NCBI RefSeq assembly: GCF_045032955.1
Contig: NZ_JBJFZU010000012.1
Span: 62,001 to 126,000, forward strand
Direction: 5' to 3'
DNA: 64,000 nt
Source: Ornithinicoccus sp045032955
Lineage (GTDB): Bacteria; Actinomycetota; Actinomycetes; Actinomycetales; Dermatophilaceae
In this document: one piece after another, positions 28,540 to 37,515 of the stretch
Layout of the letters: each line of letters begins with the position of its first letter
Numbering within the stretch: the stretch's first letter is position 1
The notes under the pieces: model-generated
The model's database searches: none
What the model saw: the letters and a program-made list of their open reading frames with translations, nothing else
What the model was told of the DNA's origin: nothing
Translations under genes and position numbers: made by a program

Positions 28540-29075
28540 CACTGGTCGACGGTGGTGCCGTCGAGCTGGACCGAGCTCCACGCGTAGGAGGCGGAGGCGG
28601 TCTTGCCCTGCTGGCTGTTCGGGGCGGCCTTGTCCAGGCTGACGGAGAAGGTGTAGGCGTTGGCCACGGCCGGCTGCACGACACCGAGCTCGTTCTTCAG
28701 GCCGTCCTCGAGCCCGCCGAAGGTGCCGGAGTAGACCTGGGTGCCGGTGGTGGTGTTGGTGATGACCAGCTGCAGGTACTCGTTGGAGAAGCCGTTGGTG
28801 GAGGCGGTCTCGGTGAGCGAGAACGCGGCCGGCAGGGACCCGGTGTTCGTGATGGTCAGCGAACCGTTGACGGTGTCACCGGGCTTGATGTTGGTCAGGT
28901 TGAAGATCGCCTGGCCCTGCTTGCTGTTGCTCTGCGTGAGCGTGCCGGAGGTGACCGCGCTGATCGTGTTGCTGGAGTCGGAGGCGAAGGTGGCGCCCGA
29001 GCCCACGGCCAGCGCGCCGGCGGCGAGGAGGACGGCCAGCGGGGCGAGGATCTTGGAGGTGGTGGAGGTCTTCAT
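28539..29075 (-). CDS. TasA/CalY-family fibre protein
   Basis: A 178-residue secreted protein of the TasA/camelysin family, the structural subunit of biofilm fibres in Bacillus. The signal region ends GSGATFASDSSNT, matching the SipW-cognate class, where cleavage follows an Ala near residue 31. The beta-sandwich domain shows IFNLTNIKPGDTVNGSLTI and the TNTGSLPAAFSLTE pattern typical of TasA. No Cys residues are present. A ribosome site AGGAG lies about 9 nt upstream of the ATG. It is the first gene of the tasA-sipW-Ig-RR-HK run. Fibre formation is inferred from the family. Confidence 0.88.
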   Translation of the reverse strand: MKTSTTSKILAPLAVLLAAGALAVGSGATFASDSSNTISAVTSGTLTQSNSKQGQAIFNLTNIKPGDTVNGSLTITNTGSLPAAFSLTETASTNGFSNEYLQLVITNTTTGTQVYSGTFGGLEDGLKNELGVVQPAVANAYTFSVSLDKAAPNSQQGKTASASYAWSSVQLDGTTVDQ

Positions 29076-29203
29076 GGTGTCGTTGCTCCTGGGTGCGGGC
29101 CTCGGGCGAGGCGTCCTGCGTGGTTCGTACTGATGGGTACAACGCTACGAGGCGTCGTTCCACGCGTCCTCCACGCGCGGTCCACAGGAGTGCCCCAGTT
29201 GGG

Positions 29204-30499
29204 CTACCGATCAGGAGCCTGAGCAGGGGGTTGCTCACCGCCCGTGTCGGCCGGCCCGGCGGGCAGCTCGAACCAGGCCGTCGTCCCCCCGCCGGACCGC
29301 GGCTCCAGACCCACCTCGCCGCCGTGCGCGTGCACGATGCGGTGCACCGTCGCCAGCCCGATGCCGTGCCCCTCGGTGCCCGTGCCGGTGCTGGCCGCCG
29401 CCCGGACGTAGGGCAGGAAGACCGCCGACTCCGTGCCGGGCGGCACCCCGGTCCCGTCGTCGCTGACGGTGACGCGCCACCGGGAGGTATGCCGTCGCGC
29501 CCGGACCTCGATCGTCGGCCGGGTGCCGGGGCGCCGGAACTTCAGGGCGTTGCTGAGCAGGTTGACCATGACGGCGTAGAGCAGCTCCGGGTCGGCGTGG
29601 ACCCGGGGCAGGTCGCCGACCGTGACGTCGGCACCGCTCTCCCGGACCTGGGGGGCGAGGTCGCGCAGGGCCCGGTCCACCGTCTCCCTCAGGTCGACGG
29701 GCTCGCGTCGTGGCAGGCTCCCGGCCCGCGCGTCCGCGAGGACGTCCCGGATCAGGGACGCCATCTCGGTGGTCGACTCGGTGATCTGCTCGACGACGGA
29801 GGACAGCGCCGGGTCGGTCGCCACGACCGGCTCCATCCCCAGCAGCTCGGCGTTGGACCGGATGACCTGGAGCGGGTTGCGCAGGTCGTGGCTCACCTGG
29901 CCGGCGAAGTGCAGGAGCGCCTCGTTGGACCGGCGCAGCTCCTGCTGCGCGCTGGTCAGCTCACCCAGGGTCCGCTCGACCTGCTGCGTGGTGAACCTCA
30001 GCTCCAGGACGTCCATGATGCGCTCGGCCAGGACGGCCAGCCGTCGGCGCTCCGGCTCCTCGATCCGTCGGGGTGCGTCGTCGAAGACGCAGAGCCGGCC
30101 GATCGGCACCCCGGCCGGGGTGAGCAGCGGGGCCGAGGCGTAGAAGCGGACCGCGCCGATGACACCGGTGACGAAGGGGTTGTCCGCGAAGCGGGGGTCG
30201 TCCCGCGCGTCCGCCACGGCGACCGCCGCGGGCTCTGCGAGCACCGCGGCGCACATCGAGTCGGAGCGGGCGCACACCGACGGCTCGAAACCGGCGGTCG
30301 CGACCTGGTGCTGCGCCGTGCCGGTGACCAGGTTGATCGCCGCCGTCGGGACGGCGAAGATCTGCGCCGTCAGCTCGACCAGGGCCTGCAGCTCCCGCCC
30401 CGGCGGGGTGGTCAGGACGGCATACCGCTCGATCTCCTGCTCCCGCACCGCGTCCGCGTCCTCGCGGTCCAGGGTGCTCCGTGCGGTCCCCACCGGCAT
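29204..30499 (-). CDS. GAF-domain sensor histidine kinase
   Basis: A 431-residue cytoplasmic kinase. The GAF domain covers about residues 35-170 (PSVCARSDSMCAAVL, and FYASAPLLTPAGVPIGRLCVFD). A helical linker leads to the phospho-acceptor box GQVSHDLRNPLQVIRS, N-box NLLSNALKF, DDGTGVP and GHGIGLATV, so the ATPase domain is intact. No membrane helix is seen. Start is uncertain: the ATG at 30499 has GGGAGG only 1 nt upstream, whereas a GTG two codons later (30493) has that site at good spacing. It lies 128 bp upstream of the tasA-like gene on the same strand and may belong to the same regulatory unit. Confidence 0.87.
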   Translation of the reverse strand: MPVGTARSTLDREDADAVREQEIERYAVLTTPPGRELQALVELTAQIFAVPTAAINLVTGTAQHQVATAGFEPSVCARSDSMCAAVLAEPAAVAVADARDDPRFADNPFVTGVIGAVRFYASAPLLTPAGVPIGRLCVFDDAPRRIEEPERRRLAVLAERIMDVLELRFTTQQVERTLGELTSAQQELRRSNEALLHFAGQVSHDLRNPLQVIRSNAELLGMEPVVATDPALSSVVEQITESTTEMASLIRDVLADARAGSLPRREPVDLRETVDRALRDLAPQVRESGADVTVGDLPRVHADPELLYAVMVNLLSNALKFRRPGTRPTIEVRARRHTSRWRVTVSDDGTGVPPGTESAVFLPYVRAAASTGTGTEGHGIGLATVHRIVHAHGGEVGLEPRSGGGTTAWFELPAGPADTGGEQPPAQAPDR

Positions 30500-30567
30500 A
30501 CCTCCCTGTGCCTCGGCTCGCACCGCCCATCGTGCCAGACGGCGTCGCGCGCTCCCGCCTGCCCGTC

Positions 30568-31530
30568 CTAGCGGATCGGCGTCGGCGGCTCCTCGCCGGC
30601 CAGCACGGACACCGCGTTGTCCGCGGCGAGGGTGGCCATCGCGGTCCGGGTCTCGATGGTGGCCGAGCCCAGGTGCGGCACCAGTACCGCGTTCTCGCAG
30701 TCCAGCAGGCCCGGGTGCACCTGCGGCTCGTCCTCGAAGACGTCCAGCCCGGCGCCGGCGATCTGCCCGTCCTGCAGCGCCCGGACCAGGGCGGCCTCGT
30801 CGATGACGGGTCCGCGGGCGGTGTTGACCACGTAGGAGGTCGGCTTCATCGCCGCGAACTCCTCGGTGCTGAGCAGGTGGTGGGTGGCGGGGGAGTACGG
30901 GCAGTGCAGGGACAGCACGTCGCTCTCCGCGATCAGGGTGTCCATGTCGACCCGGTGCGCGCCCAGCTCCAGCTCGAGCTCGCGGGGGGCCGCCGAGCGC
31001 GAGCTGTAGATGATGTTCATCCCGAACGCCCGGGCGCGGCGCGCGGTGGCGGCGCCGATGCTGCCGAGCCCGACGACACCGAGCGTCTTGCGCTGCAGGC
31101 CGGAGCCGAGCAGGTAGAACATGCCCCACTGCCACGGCTGGCCGGCGCGGATGATGCGCTCGCCCTCGCCGAGCCGGCGGCTGGCCATCAGGATGAGCGC
31201 CATCGCGATGTCCGCGGTGGCGTCGGTGAGCACGCCCGGGGTGTTGGTCGCGACCACGCCCCGCTCCCGGCAGGCGGGGACGTCGACGTTGTTGTAGCCG
31301 ACCGCGACGTTGGCCACCACCTGCAGCTGCTCCCCGGCGGCGTCCAGCAGCTCGCCGTCCACCTGCTCGGTGAGCAGCGTGAGCAGGGCGTCCGCACCGC
31401 GGACCTGCTCGAGCAGCCGGTCCCGGGGCTGGGTGTCCTCGCTGTCCCAGACGTCCACCTCGTGCCCGGCGCGGCGCAGGATGTCCAGGCCCGGCTTGGG
31501 GATCCTGCCGGTGACGACGACGCGGCTCAT
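30568..31530 (-). CDS. D-isomer 2-hydroxyacid dehydrogenase (glyoxylate/hydroxypyruvate reductase-like)
   Basis: A 320-residue NAD(P)-dependent D-2-hydroxyacid dehydrogenase. The nucleotide fold is GVVGLGSIGAATARRA, the substrate Arg is in VVNTARGPVIDE, the Glu in DVFEDEPQVHPGLL and the catalytic His in LVPHLGSAT. The NVAVGYNNVDVPACRERGV stretch is typical of glyoxylate/hydroxypyruvate reductases. Its start overlaps the stop of the upstream aminotransferase by 4 bp, so they may act in sequence (amino acid to oxoacid to hydroxyacid). The specific substrate is inferred. Confidence 0.9.
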   Translation of the reverse strand: MSRVVVTGRIPKPGLDILRRAGHEVDVWDSEDTQPRDRLLEQVRGADALLTLLTEQVDGELLDAAGEQLQVVANVAVGYNNVDVPACRERGVVATNTPGVLTDATADIAMALILMASRRLGEGERIIRAGQPWQWGMFYLLGSGLQRKTLGVVGLGSIGAATARRARAFGMNIIYSSRSAAPRELELELGAHRVDMDTLIAESDVLSLHCPYSPATHHLLSTEEFAAMKPTSYVVNTARGPVIDEAALVRALQDGQIAGAGLDVFEDEPQVHPGLLDCENAVLVPHLGSATIETRTAMATLAADNAVSVLAGEEPPTPIR

Positions 31531-32726
31531 CGGGAGGCCTCCACCCAGTCGCGCAGTCCGCCCAGGCCGCGGCGGATCTTCTCCTCGGACAGGCCGGAGT
31601 AGGCGAAGCGGATGTAGCGGCGGTCCTCACCCGGTTGCGGCCGGCCGAAGTGGTTGCGGGTGCAGAAGCTGACGCCGGTGCTGTGCAGCGCCTGCTGGGC
31701 GAAGTCCGCCAGGTCGCGGGCGCCGACCAGCTCGACCGCCTCGGTCACGTCCGGGAAGAGGTAGAAGGTGGAGCGCGGCGTCTCCACCGACATCCCGGGG
31801 ATGGAGTTCACGATCTCGCAGGCGGCGTCCCGCCGACCCTTGAGGGTGTCGAGCATGTCGGCCACCGGCTGCTGGGTCCCTTGCAGCGCGGCGATCCCGG
31901 CCCACTGCACGTAGTGGGTGGTGCAGGACTCGTCGTTGGTGTTCATCGTGGAGAAGACCGTGCCCAGCTCGGTGGGTGCGACCGCGCAGCCCAGCCGGGA
32001 CCCGGTCATCGCGAACTTCTTGGAGAACGTGTAGAGGATGCACGTCCGCTCCGCCATCCCGGGAAGGCTGGCGATCGAGGTGGACTCGCCCTCGTAGCGC
32101 ATCTCGAAGTACGCCTCGTCGCTGAGCACCCAGAGGTCGTGCTCGATGGCCAGCGCCGCGATGGCCTCCCGCTCGGCCGCCGAGGACTCCGCCGAGATCG
32201 GGTTCTGCAGGTCGTTGTAGATGATCGCGACGGTCCGGTCGGTGATCTGGCTGCGCACCTGGTCCAGGTCGATGTCGAAGCCGTCGTCGGTCGGCAGGTA
32301 GCGGTAGGCGCGCGAGACGCCGCCGTGGTACTCGATCTGCGACTCGTAGATGGGGAACCCGGGGTTGGGGTAGAGGACCTCGTCGCCGGGGTTCATCACG
32401 GCCTGCAGGAACTTGGTGATCACCGGCTTGCCGCCGGTCATGACGGTGACGTGCTCCGGACCGAAGGACATACCCCGGCGGCTGCCGATGTCGTCGGCGA
32501 GCGCGGCGCGCAGCTCGGGGATGCCCGGACCCGGGCAGTAGCCGGTGCGGCCGTCCGCGATGGCCTCGTTCATCGCCTCGACGATATGGCCGGCGAGCGG
32601 GAAGTCCAGGTCGCCGAGGTGGAAGGGGAACACCTCGTTCCCCCTCGCCCTCCAGTCGGCGGCGGCGGTCGCCACCGCGAACGCCGTCTCGGTACCCAGG
32701 TCGTCCAGTCTGCTGGCCAGCCGCAT
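31527..32726 (-). CDS. Class I/II pyridoxal-phosphate aminotransferase
   Basis: A 399-residue aspartate-aminotransferase-fold enzyme. The PLP Lys lies in YTFSKKFAMTGSRLG, preceded by LSDEAYFEMRYEG and the NPGFPIYESQIEYHGG motif. IYNDLQNPISAESS replaces the usual NPHNPTG. It resembles alanine- or aspartate-type aminotransferases, but the donor is unclear. The ATG at 32726 follows a GAGGA ribosome site; a GTG at 32768 is possible but overlaps the likely promoter. It is co-translated with the hydroxyacid dehydrogenase. Confidence 0.88.
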   Translation of the reverse strand: MRLASRLDDLGTETAFAVATAAADWRARGNEVFPFHLGDLDFPLAGHIVEAMNEAIADGRTGYCPGPGIPELRAALADDIGSRRGMSFGPEHVTVMTGGKPVITKFLQAVMNPGDEVLYPNPGFPIYESQIEYHGGVSRAYRYLPTDDGFDIDLDQVRSQITDRTVAIIYNDLQNPISAESSAAEREAIAALAIEHDLWVLSDEAYFEMRYEGESTSIASLPGMAERTCILYTFSKKFAMTGSRLGCAVAPTELGTVFSTMNTNDESCTTHYVQWAGIAALQGTQQPVADMLDTLKGRRDAACEIVNSIPGMSVETPRSTFYLFPDVTEAVELVGARDLADFAQQALHSTGVSFCTRNHFGRPQPGEDRRYIRFAYSGLSEEKIRRGLGGLRDWVEASR

Positions 32727-32860
32727 GTGCCACGTCCTCGTCGTCGGGGGCAGGGAAAGGTCCCGCACACGGTAGCGCGTGTGCGGTCGCGGACCTGGCC
32801 CCGGAGAGGCACACTGTCCGGGATCAGCGTCGACGGGGACGGACGGAAGAGGTGGCTCGG

Positions 32861-34264
32861 ATGGCAGGGAACGCGCAGGTACAGGTGGGCGATCGCGACT
32901 ACCACCTCGGGAAGGCGGTGCTGCTGGCCTCGGTCGCGGCGTTGGGCGGCTTCCTCTTCGGCTTCGACACGGCGGTCATCAACGGTGCCGTCAACGCCAT
33001 CCGCGAGGACTTCGGTATGGGGTCGGTGCTGACCGGCTTCGTCGTCAGCTCGGCGCTCCTCGGCTGTGTGGTCGGCGCCTACCTGGCCGGTCGGCTGGCC
33101 GAACGGTACGGCCGCATCCGGGTGATGATGCTGGCCTCGGCGCTGTTCACCATCTCGGCGATCGGCACCGGCCTGGCCTTCGGGCCCTGGGACATGATCT
33201 TCTGGCGGGTCGTCGGCGGGATCGGTGTCGGGGCCGCCTCGGTGATCGCGCCGGCCTACATCGCCGAGATCGCCCCGGCCTCGATCCGGGGCCGGCTGGG
33301 CTCGCTGCAGCAGCTGGCGATCGTCAGCGGCATCTTCGTGGCGCTGCTGTCCGACTACTTCCTGGCCGGCGTCGCGGGCGGGTCCGGGGAGGCGCTCTGG
33401 GGCAGCACCGCCTGGCGGTGGATGTTCTGGGCCGAGATCATCCCGGCGCTCGCCTACGGCGTGCTGGCCACCACCATCCCGGAGTCGCCGCGCTACCTGG
33501 TCAGCCTCGGCCGGGTGGACGAGGCCCGCGAGGTGCTGAGCCGGGTGATGCGCAAGGGTATAGCGGAGCGGATCAGCGAGATCCAGCGCACGGTGCGGCG
33601 GGAGGCGCGCGCCTCCTGGGCCGACCTGATGAAGTCGACCGGGGGGCTGCTGCCGATCGTCTGGATCGGGATCGCGCTGTCCGTCTTCCAGCAGTTCGTC
33701 GGTATCAACGTCATCTTCTACTACTCCTCCACGCTGTGGCAGGCCGTCGGCTTCACCGAGGAGGACGCGCTCACCCAGACGGTGATCACCTCGGTCACCA
33801 ACATCGTGGTGACCATCGTGGCGATCGCGCTGATCGACAAGATCGGCCGGCGCAAGCTGCTGCTGACCGGCTCGTTCGGGATGTTCTTCTCGCTGGGGAC
33901 GATGGCCTGGATCTTCGCCAACGCCCCGGTCGTCGGCGGCAACCCGGAGCTGGGTGACACCAGCGGGCTGGTGGCCCTGGTCGCGGCCAACGCCTTCGTG
34001 GTCTTCTTCGGGATGTCCTGGGGGCCGGGCGTGTGGGTGCTGCTCGGCGAGATGTTCAACAACCGGATCCGGGCCACCGCGCTGGGACTGGCCGCCGCCG
34101 CACAGTGGCTGGCCAACTTCGCCATCTCGACGAGCTTCCCGGCGATGGCCGACCTGGGGCTGGGCTTCGCCTACGGCTTCTACACGATCTTCGCCCTGCT
34201 GTCCTTCTTCTTCGTGCTGAAGTGGGTCCCGGAGACGAAGGGCCGCGAGCTAGAGGACATGTAG
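32861..34264 (+). CDS. MFS sugar porter
   Basis: A 467-residue 12-helix transporter of the sugar porter family. Hallmarks are GFLFGFDTAVINGA in helix 1, RLAERYGRIRVMM, the RVVGGIGVGAASVIAPAYIAEIAP segment, PESPRYLV at the end of the first half, FQQFVGINVIFYY in helix 7, DKIGRRKLLL and the final PETKGRELE. It likely imports a hexose or polyol by proton symport. The ATG at 32861 lies about 9 nt after a GAGGT site; GTG at 32852 is an alternative. No catabolic sugar genes are adjacent. Confidence 0.94.
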   Translation: MAGNAQVQVGDRDYHLGKAVLLASVAALGGFLFGFDTAVINGAVNAIREDFGMGSVLTGFVVSSALLGCVVGAYLAGRLAERYGRIRVMMLASALFTISAIGTGLAFGPWDMIFWRVVGGIGVGAASVIAPAYIAEIAPASIRGRLGSLQQLAIVSGIFVALLSDYFLAGVAGGSGEALWGSTAWRWMFWAEIIPALAYGVLATTIPESPRYLVSLGRVDEAREVLSRVMRKGIAERISEIQRTVRREARASWADLMKSTGGLLPIVWIGIALSVFQQFVGINVIFYYSSTLWQAVGFTEEDALTQTVITSVTNIVVTIVAIALIDKIGRRKLLLTGSFGMFFSLGTMAWIFANAPVVGGNPELGDTSGLVALVAANAFVVFFGMSWGPGVWVLLGEMFNNRIRATALGLAAAAQWLANFAISTSFPAMADLGLGFAYGFYTIFALLSFFFVLKWVPETKGRELEDM

Positions 34265-34401
34265 CCCCGGCCGGGGGCATGGCGGGCTGTCCCGTTCCTG
34301 CCCGTCGTGGCGCCGTCCACACCCTCCGTCCGGTATGCCGACCGTCCACAGTTCGCTGAGTGCTCCTGGTGCCGTTGCCGGGAGGGCGGCAGGGTCGGCC
34401 C

Positions 34402-35322
34402 ATGGACGACATCCAGCGCCTCGACGGTTTCCTCGACGCCCACGACGGCGTCATCACCGCGTCCGAGGCGGCGCGTCTGGGACTCGGCGCCCCGGACCTG
34501 CGGCGGCTGACCCGGAGCGGGAGTCTGCGCCGTGTCGTCCGAGGCGCCTACCTGCGTCCCGACCCGGCCGGGGACCTCCGTCGGGTGCACGTCACCCGGC
34601 GGACCGGTACCGCCGCCACCCGCAGCCACGAGACCTTCACCGTGCACCGCTGCCCTGGCGTGCCTGACGCCTTCGGGAGTGTGAGCGGGCAGGCCGTGGT
34701 CGCCCCTGGCCTGGCCGTGGTGGGCACCGCCCTGGAGGCCGGGGTCCGCGCAGGGATCGGTGTCGCTGACGCAGCGCTGAGGCTCGGGCTCGCGACGAGG
34801 GAGGAGATGGGCGCCTGGCTCGGGCGGATGCGGCATACCCCGGGGGTGACGGGAGCACGGTTCGTGGTGGACCGGGCGAGTCCCACCGCGGAGTCGGCGG
34901 CCGAGTCGCGGGCGCGGCTGGAGCTGCTGGCCCTCGGATACCGCGTCGTCCCCCAGTTCACCGTGCTGGACGAGGGAGGCCGCTTCGTGGCCCGCGTCGA
35001 CTTCTTGCTGCCGGACCTCGGTGTGGTGGTCGAGGTGGACGGCCAGGTGAAGTATGCCGGGGCGCAGGGAAGGCAGGCCCTGGTGCGGGAGAAGCGCCGC
35101 GAGGACGCCATCCGTGCCCTCGGCTACGGCGTGGCGCGTCTCGTCTGGGCCGACCTCGCCAGGCCCGAGCGGATCCGGGCCCTGGTCGAGCAGGCGCGCC
35201 TCGGCGTGTGCCGGAGCGCGGAGCGGATCGCCGCGGAGGTGCGTCAGCACGGGGACCGCACCGGGGCCACCTGGGACGGACAGGTCCTGCACCCGTGCGC
35301 ACCCGTGGCACTGGTGTCGTGA
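34402..35322 (+). CDS. AbiEi-type antitoxin/DUF559 endonuclease-like protein
   Basis: A 306-residue protein with an N-terminal winged helix of the AbiEi antitoxin type (DGVITASEAARLGLGAPDLRRL, VRGAYLRPDP) and a C-terminal DUF559/Vsr-like PD-(D/E)XK domain: ESRARLELLALGYRV, then FVARVDFLLPDLGVVVEVDG with Lys (QVKYA), and ending RALGYGVARLVWADL. The order matches many lone actinobacterial proteins annotated as AbiEi. No nucleotidyltransferase (AbiEii) toxin partner lies next to it. The ATG at 34402 is used rather than an in-frame start 42 bp upstream. Function in defence is possible but not shown. Confidence 0.82.
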   Translation: MDDIQRLDGFLDAHDGVITASEAARLGLGAPDLRRLTRSGSLRRVVRGAYLRPDPAGDLRRVHVTRRTGTAATRSHETFTVHRCPGVPDAFGSVSGQAVVAPGLAVVGTALEAGVRAGIGVADAALRLGLATREEMGAWLGRMRHTPGVTGARFVVDRASPTAESAAESRARLELLALGYRVVPQFTVLDEGGRFVARVDFLLPDLGVVVEVDGQVKYAGAQGRQALVREKRREDAIRALGYGVARLVWADLARPERIRALVEQARLGVCRSAERIAAEVRQHGDRTGATWDGQVLHPCAPVALVS

Positions 35323-35372
35323 TGCAGGACGACACCGATGCAGGACGTGCCCACGAGTGCGCGGCTCTGGGC

Positions 35373-36206
35373 TCAGGCCGGGCTGATGCCGTCCAGGATC
35401 TGCACGATCCGGGTCCAGGCTGCGGAGTCGACGTCGATGAGGTCGAAGTGGCCGCCGGTGACCTCGGCCAGCTCCGCGTCGCCGCCGGCCGCGGTGGCAG
35501 CAGTGACGTAGTCGACGGACTGGCTGATCGGCACCTGGCCGTCGTCCGGGGCGTGCACCGCCCACAGGGGGACCTCGAGGGGGACCTGCCGTCGCGGGTC
35601 GACCAGGTCGTAGCGGGGGTCCTCCGGACCGACCCCCAGCAGGTCGTGGACCGCCCCGGAGCCCAGGCCGGCCCGGTACGCGGCGGTCAGGTCGAGGACC
35701 CCGGCCTGGGAGATCACGTGCGTGACCTCGACCTGCCCGGTCCACTCCCCGGTGCGCAGACGCCCAGCGGCCCAGGCCGCCAGGTGCCCACCGGCCGAGT
35801 GGCCCAGAGTGACCACCGGCCCAGGGCCCTGCACCAGCTCGAGCGCGGCGTGCACGTCGTCGAAGGTCTGCGGGAAGCCGCCGCCGTTGCCCACCCGGCG
35901 GTACTCCACGTTCAGCGTGGTCCACCCACGGGCCGTCAGGTCCTGGGCCAGCGGCTCGCCCAGGTCGGCGCCGTAGCGGGCCCGCCAGAAGCCTCCGTGG
36001 ATGACCACCACGGTGCCCCGGCTCGGGCCCTCCGGGACCTGGCGCTGCGCCCACTGGGAGGGGTCGTCGCCGTAGGAGAGGCGTCCGCTCCCGGAGCCGG
36101 TGGGGTCGGAACCGCTCGTCCCGCCCCCGCCCACGCAGGCCGCTAGCGGCAACGCGCCGCCCACCGCCAGCAGGGTGCGGCGTCCGATCCGCGACGAGGC
36201 GTCCAC
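35373..36206 (-). CDS. Exported alpha/beta hydrolase (probable Tat lipoprotein)
   Basis: A 277-residue exported hydrolase. The N-terminus has a twin-Arg (GRRTLLAVGG) and lipobox LPLAAC with Cys near residue 24, so it is probably a Tat-exported lipoprotein. The fold shows the oxyanion region VVVIHGGFWRARYGADL, nucleophile Ser in GHSAGGHLA, Asp in APDDGQVP and His in GGHFDLID. It resembles kynurenine formamidase-type/BD-FAE esterases, but substrate is unknown. The GTG start at 36206 lies 19 bp after the def stop, so it may be cotranscribed with the deformylase. Confidence 0.85.
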   Translation of the reverse strand: MDASSRIGRRTLLAVGGALPLAACVGGGGTSGSDPTGSGSGRLSYGDDPSQWAQRQVPEGPSRGTVVVIHGGFWRARYGADLGEPLAQDLTARGWTTLNVEYRRVGNGGGFPQTFDDVHAALELVQGPGPVVTLGHSAGGHLAAWAAGRLRTGEWTGQVEVTHVISQAGVLDLTAAYRAGLGSGAVHDLLGVGPEDPRYDLVDPRRQVPLEVPLWAVHAPDDGQVPISQSVDYVTAATAAGGDAELAEVTGGHFDLIDVDSAAWTRIVQILDGISPA

Positions 36207-36225
36207 TGGCTGTCCGGCCCCTCGT

Positions 36226-36804
36226 TCAGACCTTGTCGGCGGTGGTGGAGGCGGGGTCCCAGCGCAGGATGCCGTCGGCCGCCCAGCCGCGGTCCTTGAC
36301 GGCTTCCCGCGCCTCGGTCTTGATGGGGCCGGTGAGCCGGTCGACGTAGAGGTAGCCGTCCAGGTGGTCGGTCTCGTGCTGCAGGCAGCGGGCGAGCAGT
36401 CCCACGCCCTCGACGACGACCTCGTTGCCCTCCAGGTCGGTGCCGGTGACCCGGGCCCGCGGGTGGCGGGCGAGCGGGAACCACTCGCCGGGCACCGACA
36501 GGCACCCCTCGCCGTCCTCCTCCTCGTCCAGCGGGGCAGGGCTGCCCAGCCGCTCGAGCACCGGGTTCACCACGACGCCGCGCGCGTGCTCACCGTCGTC
36601 CCCGCGCTCCGGCGGGCAGTCGTAGACGAAGATCCGGGCCCGCGAGCCGACCTGGTTGGCGGCGAGGCCGACGCCCTCGGCGGCCTCCATGGTGTCGAAC
36701 ATGTCGGCGACCAGGGTGCGGACCTCGTCGGTGATCTCACGCACCTTCTTGGTCGGTGCGTGGAGGGCCTTGTGGCCGATGACGGTGATGGGACGGACTG
36801 CCAT
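36226..36804 (-). CDS. def: Peptide deformylase
   Basis: A 192-residue metalloenzyme that removes the formyl group from nascent N-terminal Met. All three motifs are present: GVGLAANQVG, EGCLSVPG (metal Cys) and QHETDHLDG (metal His and catalytic Glu). The length suits type I/III actinobacterial deformylases with a short insertion (LDEEEDGEG). The ATG at 36804 follows TAGAAT on the minus strand with 8 nt between, so the message is likely leaderless. The longer open frame upstream is not coding. Confidence 0.95.
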   Translation of the reverse strand: MAVRPITVIGHKALHAPTKKVREITDEVRTLVADMFDTMEAAEGVGLAANQVGSRARIFVYDCPPERGDDGEHARGVVVNPVLERLGSPAPLDEEEDGEGCLSVPGEWFPLARHPRARVTGTDLEGNEVVVEGVGLLARCLQHETDHLDGYLYVDRLTGPIKTEAREAVKDRGWAADGILRWDPASTTADKV

Positions 36805-36852
36805 GACGACAGATTCTAGGTATGCCCGTCCTCGACCCCTACCCTCAGGTCC

Positions 36853-37476
36853 ATGAACTGGATCGAGCTCGTGGGATGGACCGGGTCGGCCGTCCTGGTC
36901 GTGTCGTTGCTGCAGACCCGGGTGCTGCGGCTGCGCGGGATCAACCTGGTGGGCTGCCTGGTGCTGATCGGCTACAACGCCTCGGTGGGTGTCTGGCCGA
37001 TGGTGGGGCTCAACGTGGTGCTGGCCGTCATCAACATCGTCTACCTGTGGCGGATGCTGCGGTCCCGGCACGACGCGGCGTCCTACACGGTGCTGGAGGT
37101 CGAGCCCGACGACCGGTTCCTGGGCCACGTGCTGGACGTGCACGGCGAGGACATCGCCCGGCACAACGACGGCTTCCGGTACCGGCCGACGGCGCAGGAC
37201 TCGGCATACCTGGTGCTGCAGGGCGACGTCACCGTGGGCGTCGTGCTGGCCCGGGACGCGGGGGAGGGCACCGCCGAGGTGGTGCTGGACTGGGTGACGC
37301 CCAGCTTCCGGGACTTCTCGCCGGGGGAGTTCGTCTTCGGTGAGTCGGGGCTGTTCGAGCGTCGGGGTTTCGAGCGGGTGCTCTCGCCCGCGGGGATGCA
37401 GCACCCGTACTACGAGCGGATCGGTTTCCGCGAGCACGGGGGCCGGTGGGTGCTGGAGCTGGGCGACCACCGCTGA
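36853..37476 (+). CDS. YgjV-like membrane protein with C-terminal soluble domain
   Basis: A 207-residue protein. Three membrane segments occupy the first 75 residues (VGWTGSAVLVVSLLQTRV, LVGCLVLIGYNASVGVWP, LNVVLAVINIVYLWRML), matching the YgjV-type inner-membrane family, and the remaining 130 residues form a soluble domain (YRPTAQDSAYLVLQGDV, YYERIGFREHGGRWVLELG) that looks GNAT-like at its end. Function unknown. The ATG follows TACCCT at 36840 with 7 nt between, divergent from def, so the two promoters share this short region. Confidence 0.8.
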   Translation: MNWIELVGWTGSAVLVVSLLQTRVLRLRGINLVGCLVLIGYNASVGVWPMVGLNVVLAVINIVYLWRMLRSRHDAASYTVLEVEPDDRFLGHVLDVHGEDIARHNDGFRYRPTAQDSAYLVLQGDVTVGVVLARDAGEGTAEVVLDWVTPSFRDFSPGEFVFGESGLFERRGFERVLSPAGMQHPYYERIGFREHGGRWVLELGDHR

Positions 37477-37515
37477 GGTCTGTGCCGGGTGGTCATCGCC
37501 CCGGCCGGCCGCGTC

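Noticed and set aside
26197..28587. 796-residue plus-strand open frame over the sipW and Ig genes
   Set aside because: Antisense shadow: Gly/Arg-rich, no domain, while the minus strand encodes recognisable proteins with good starts.
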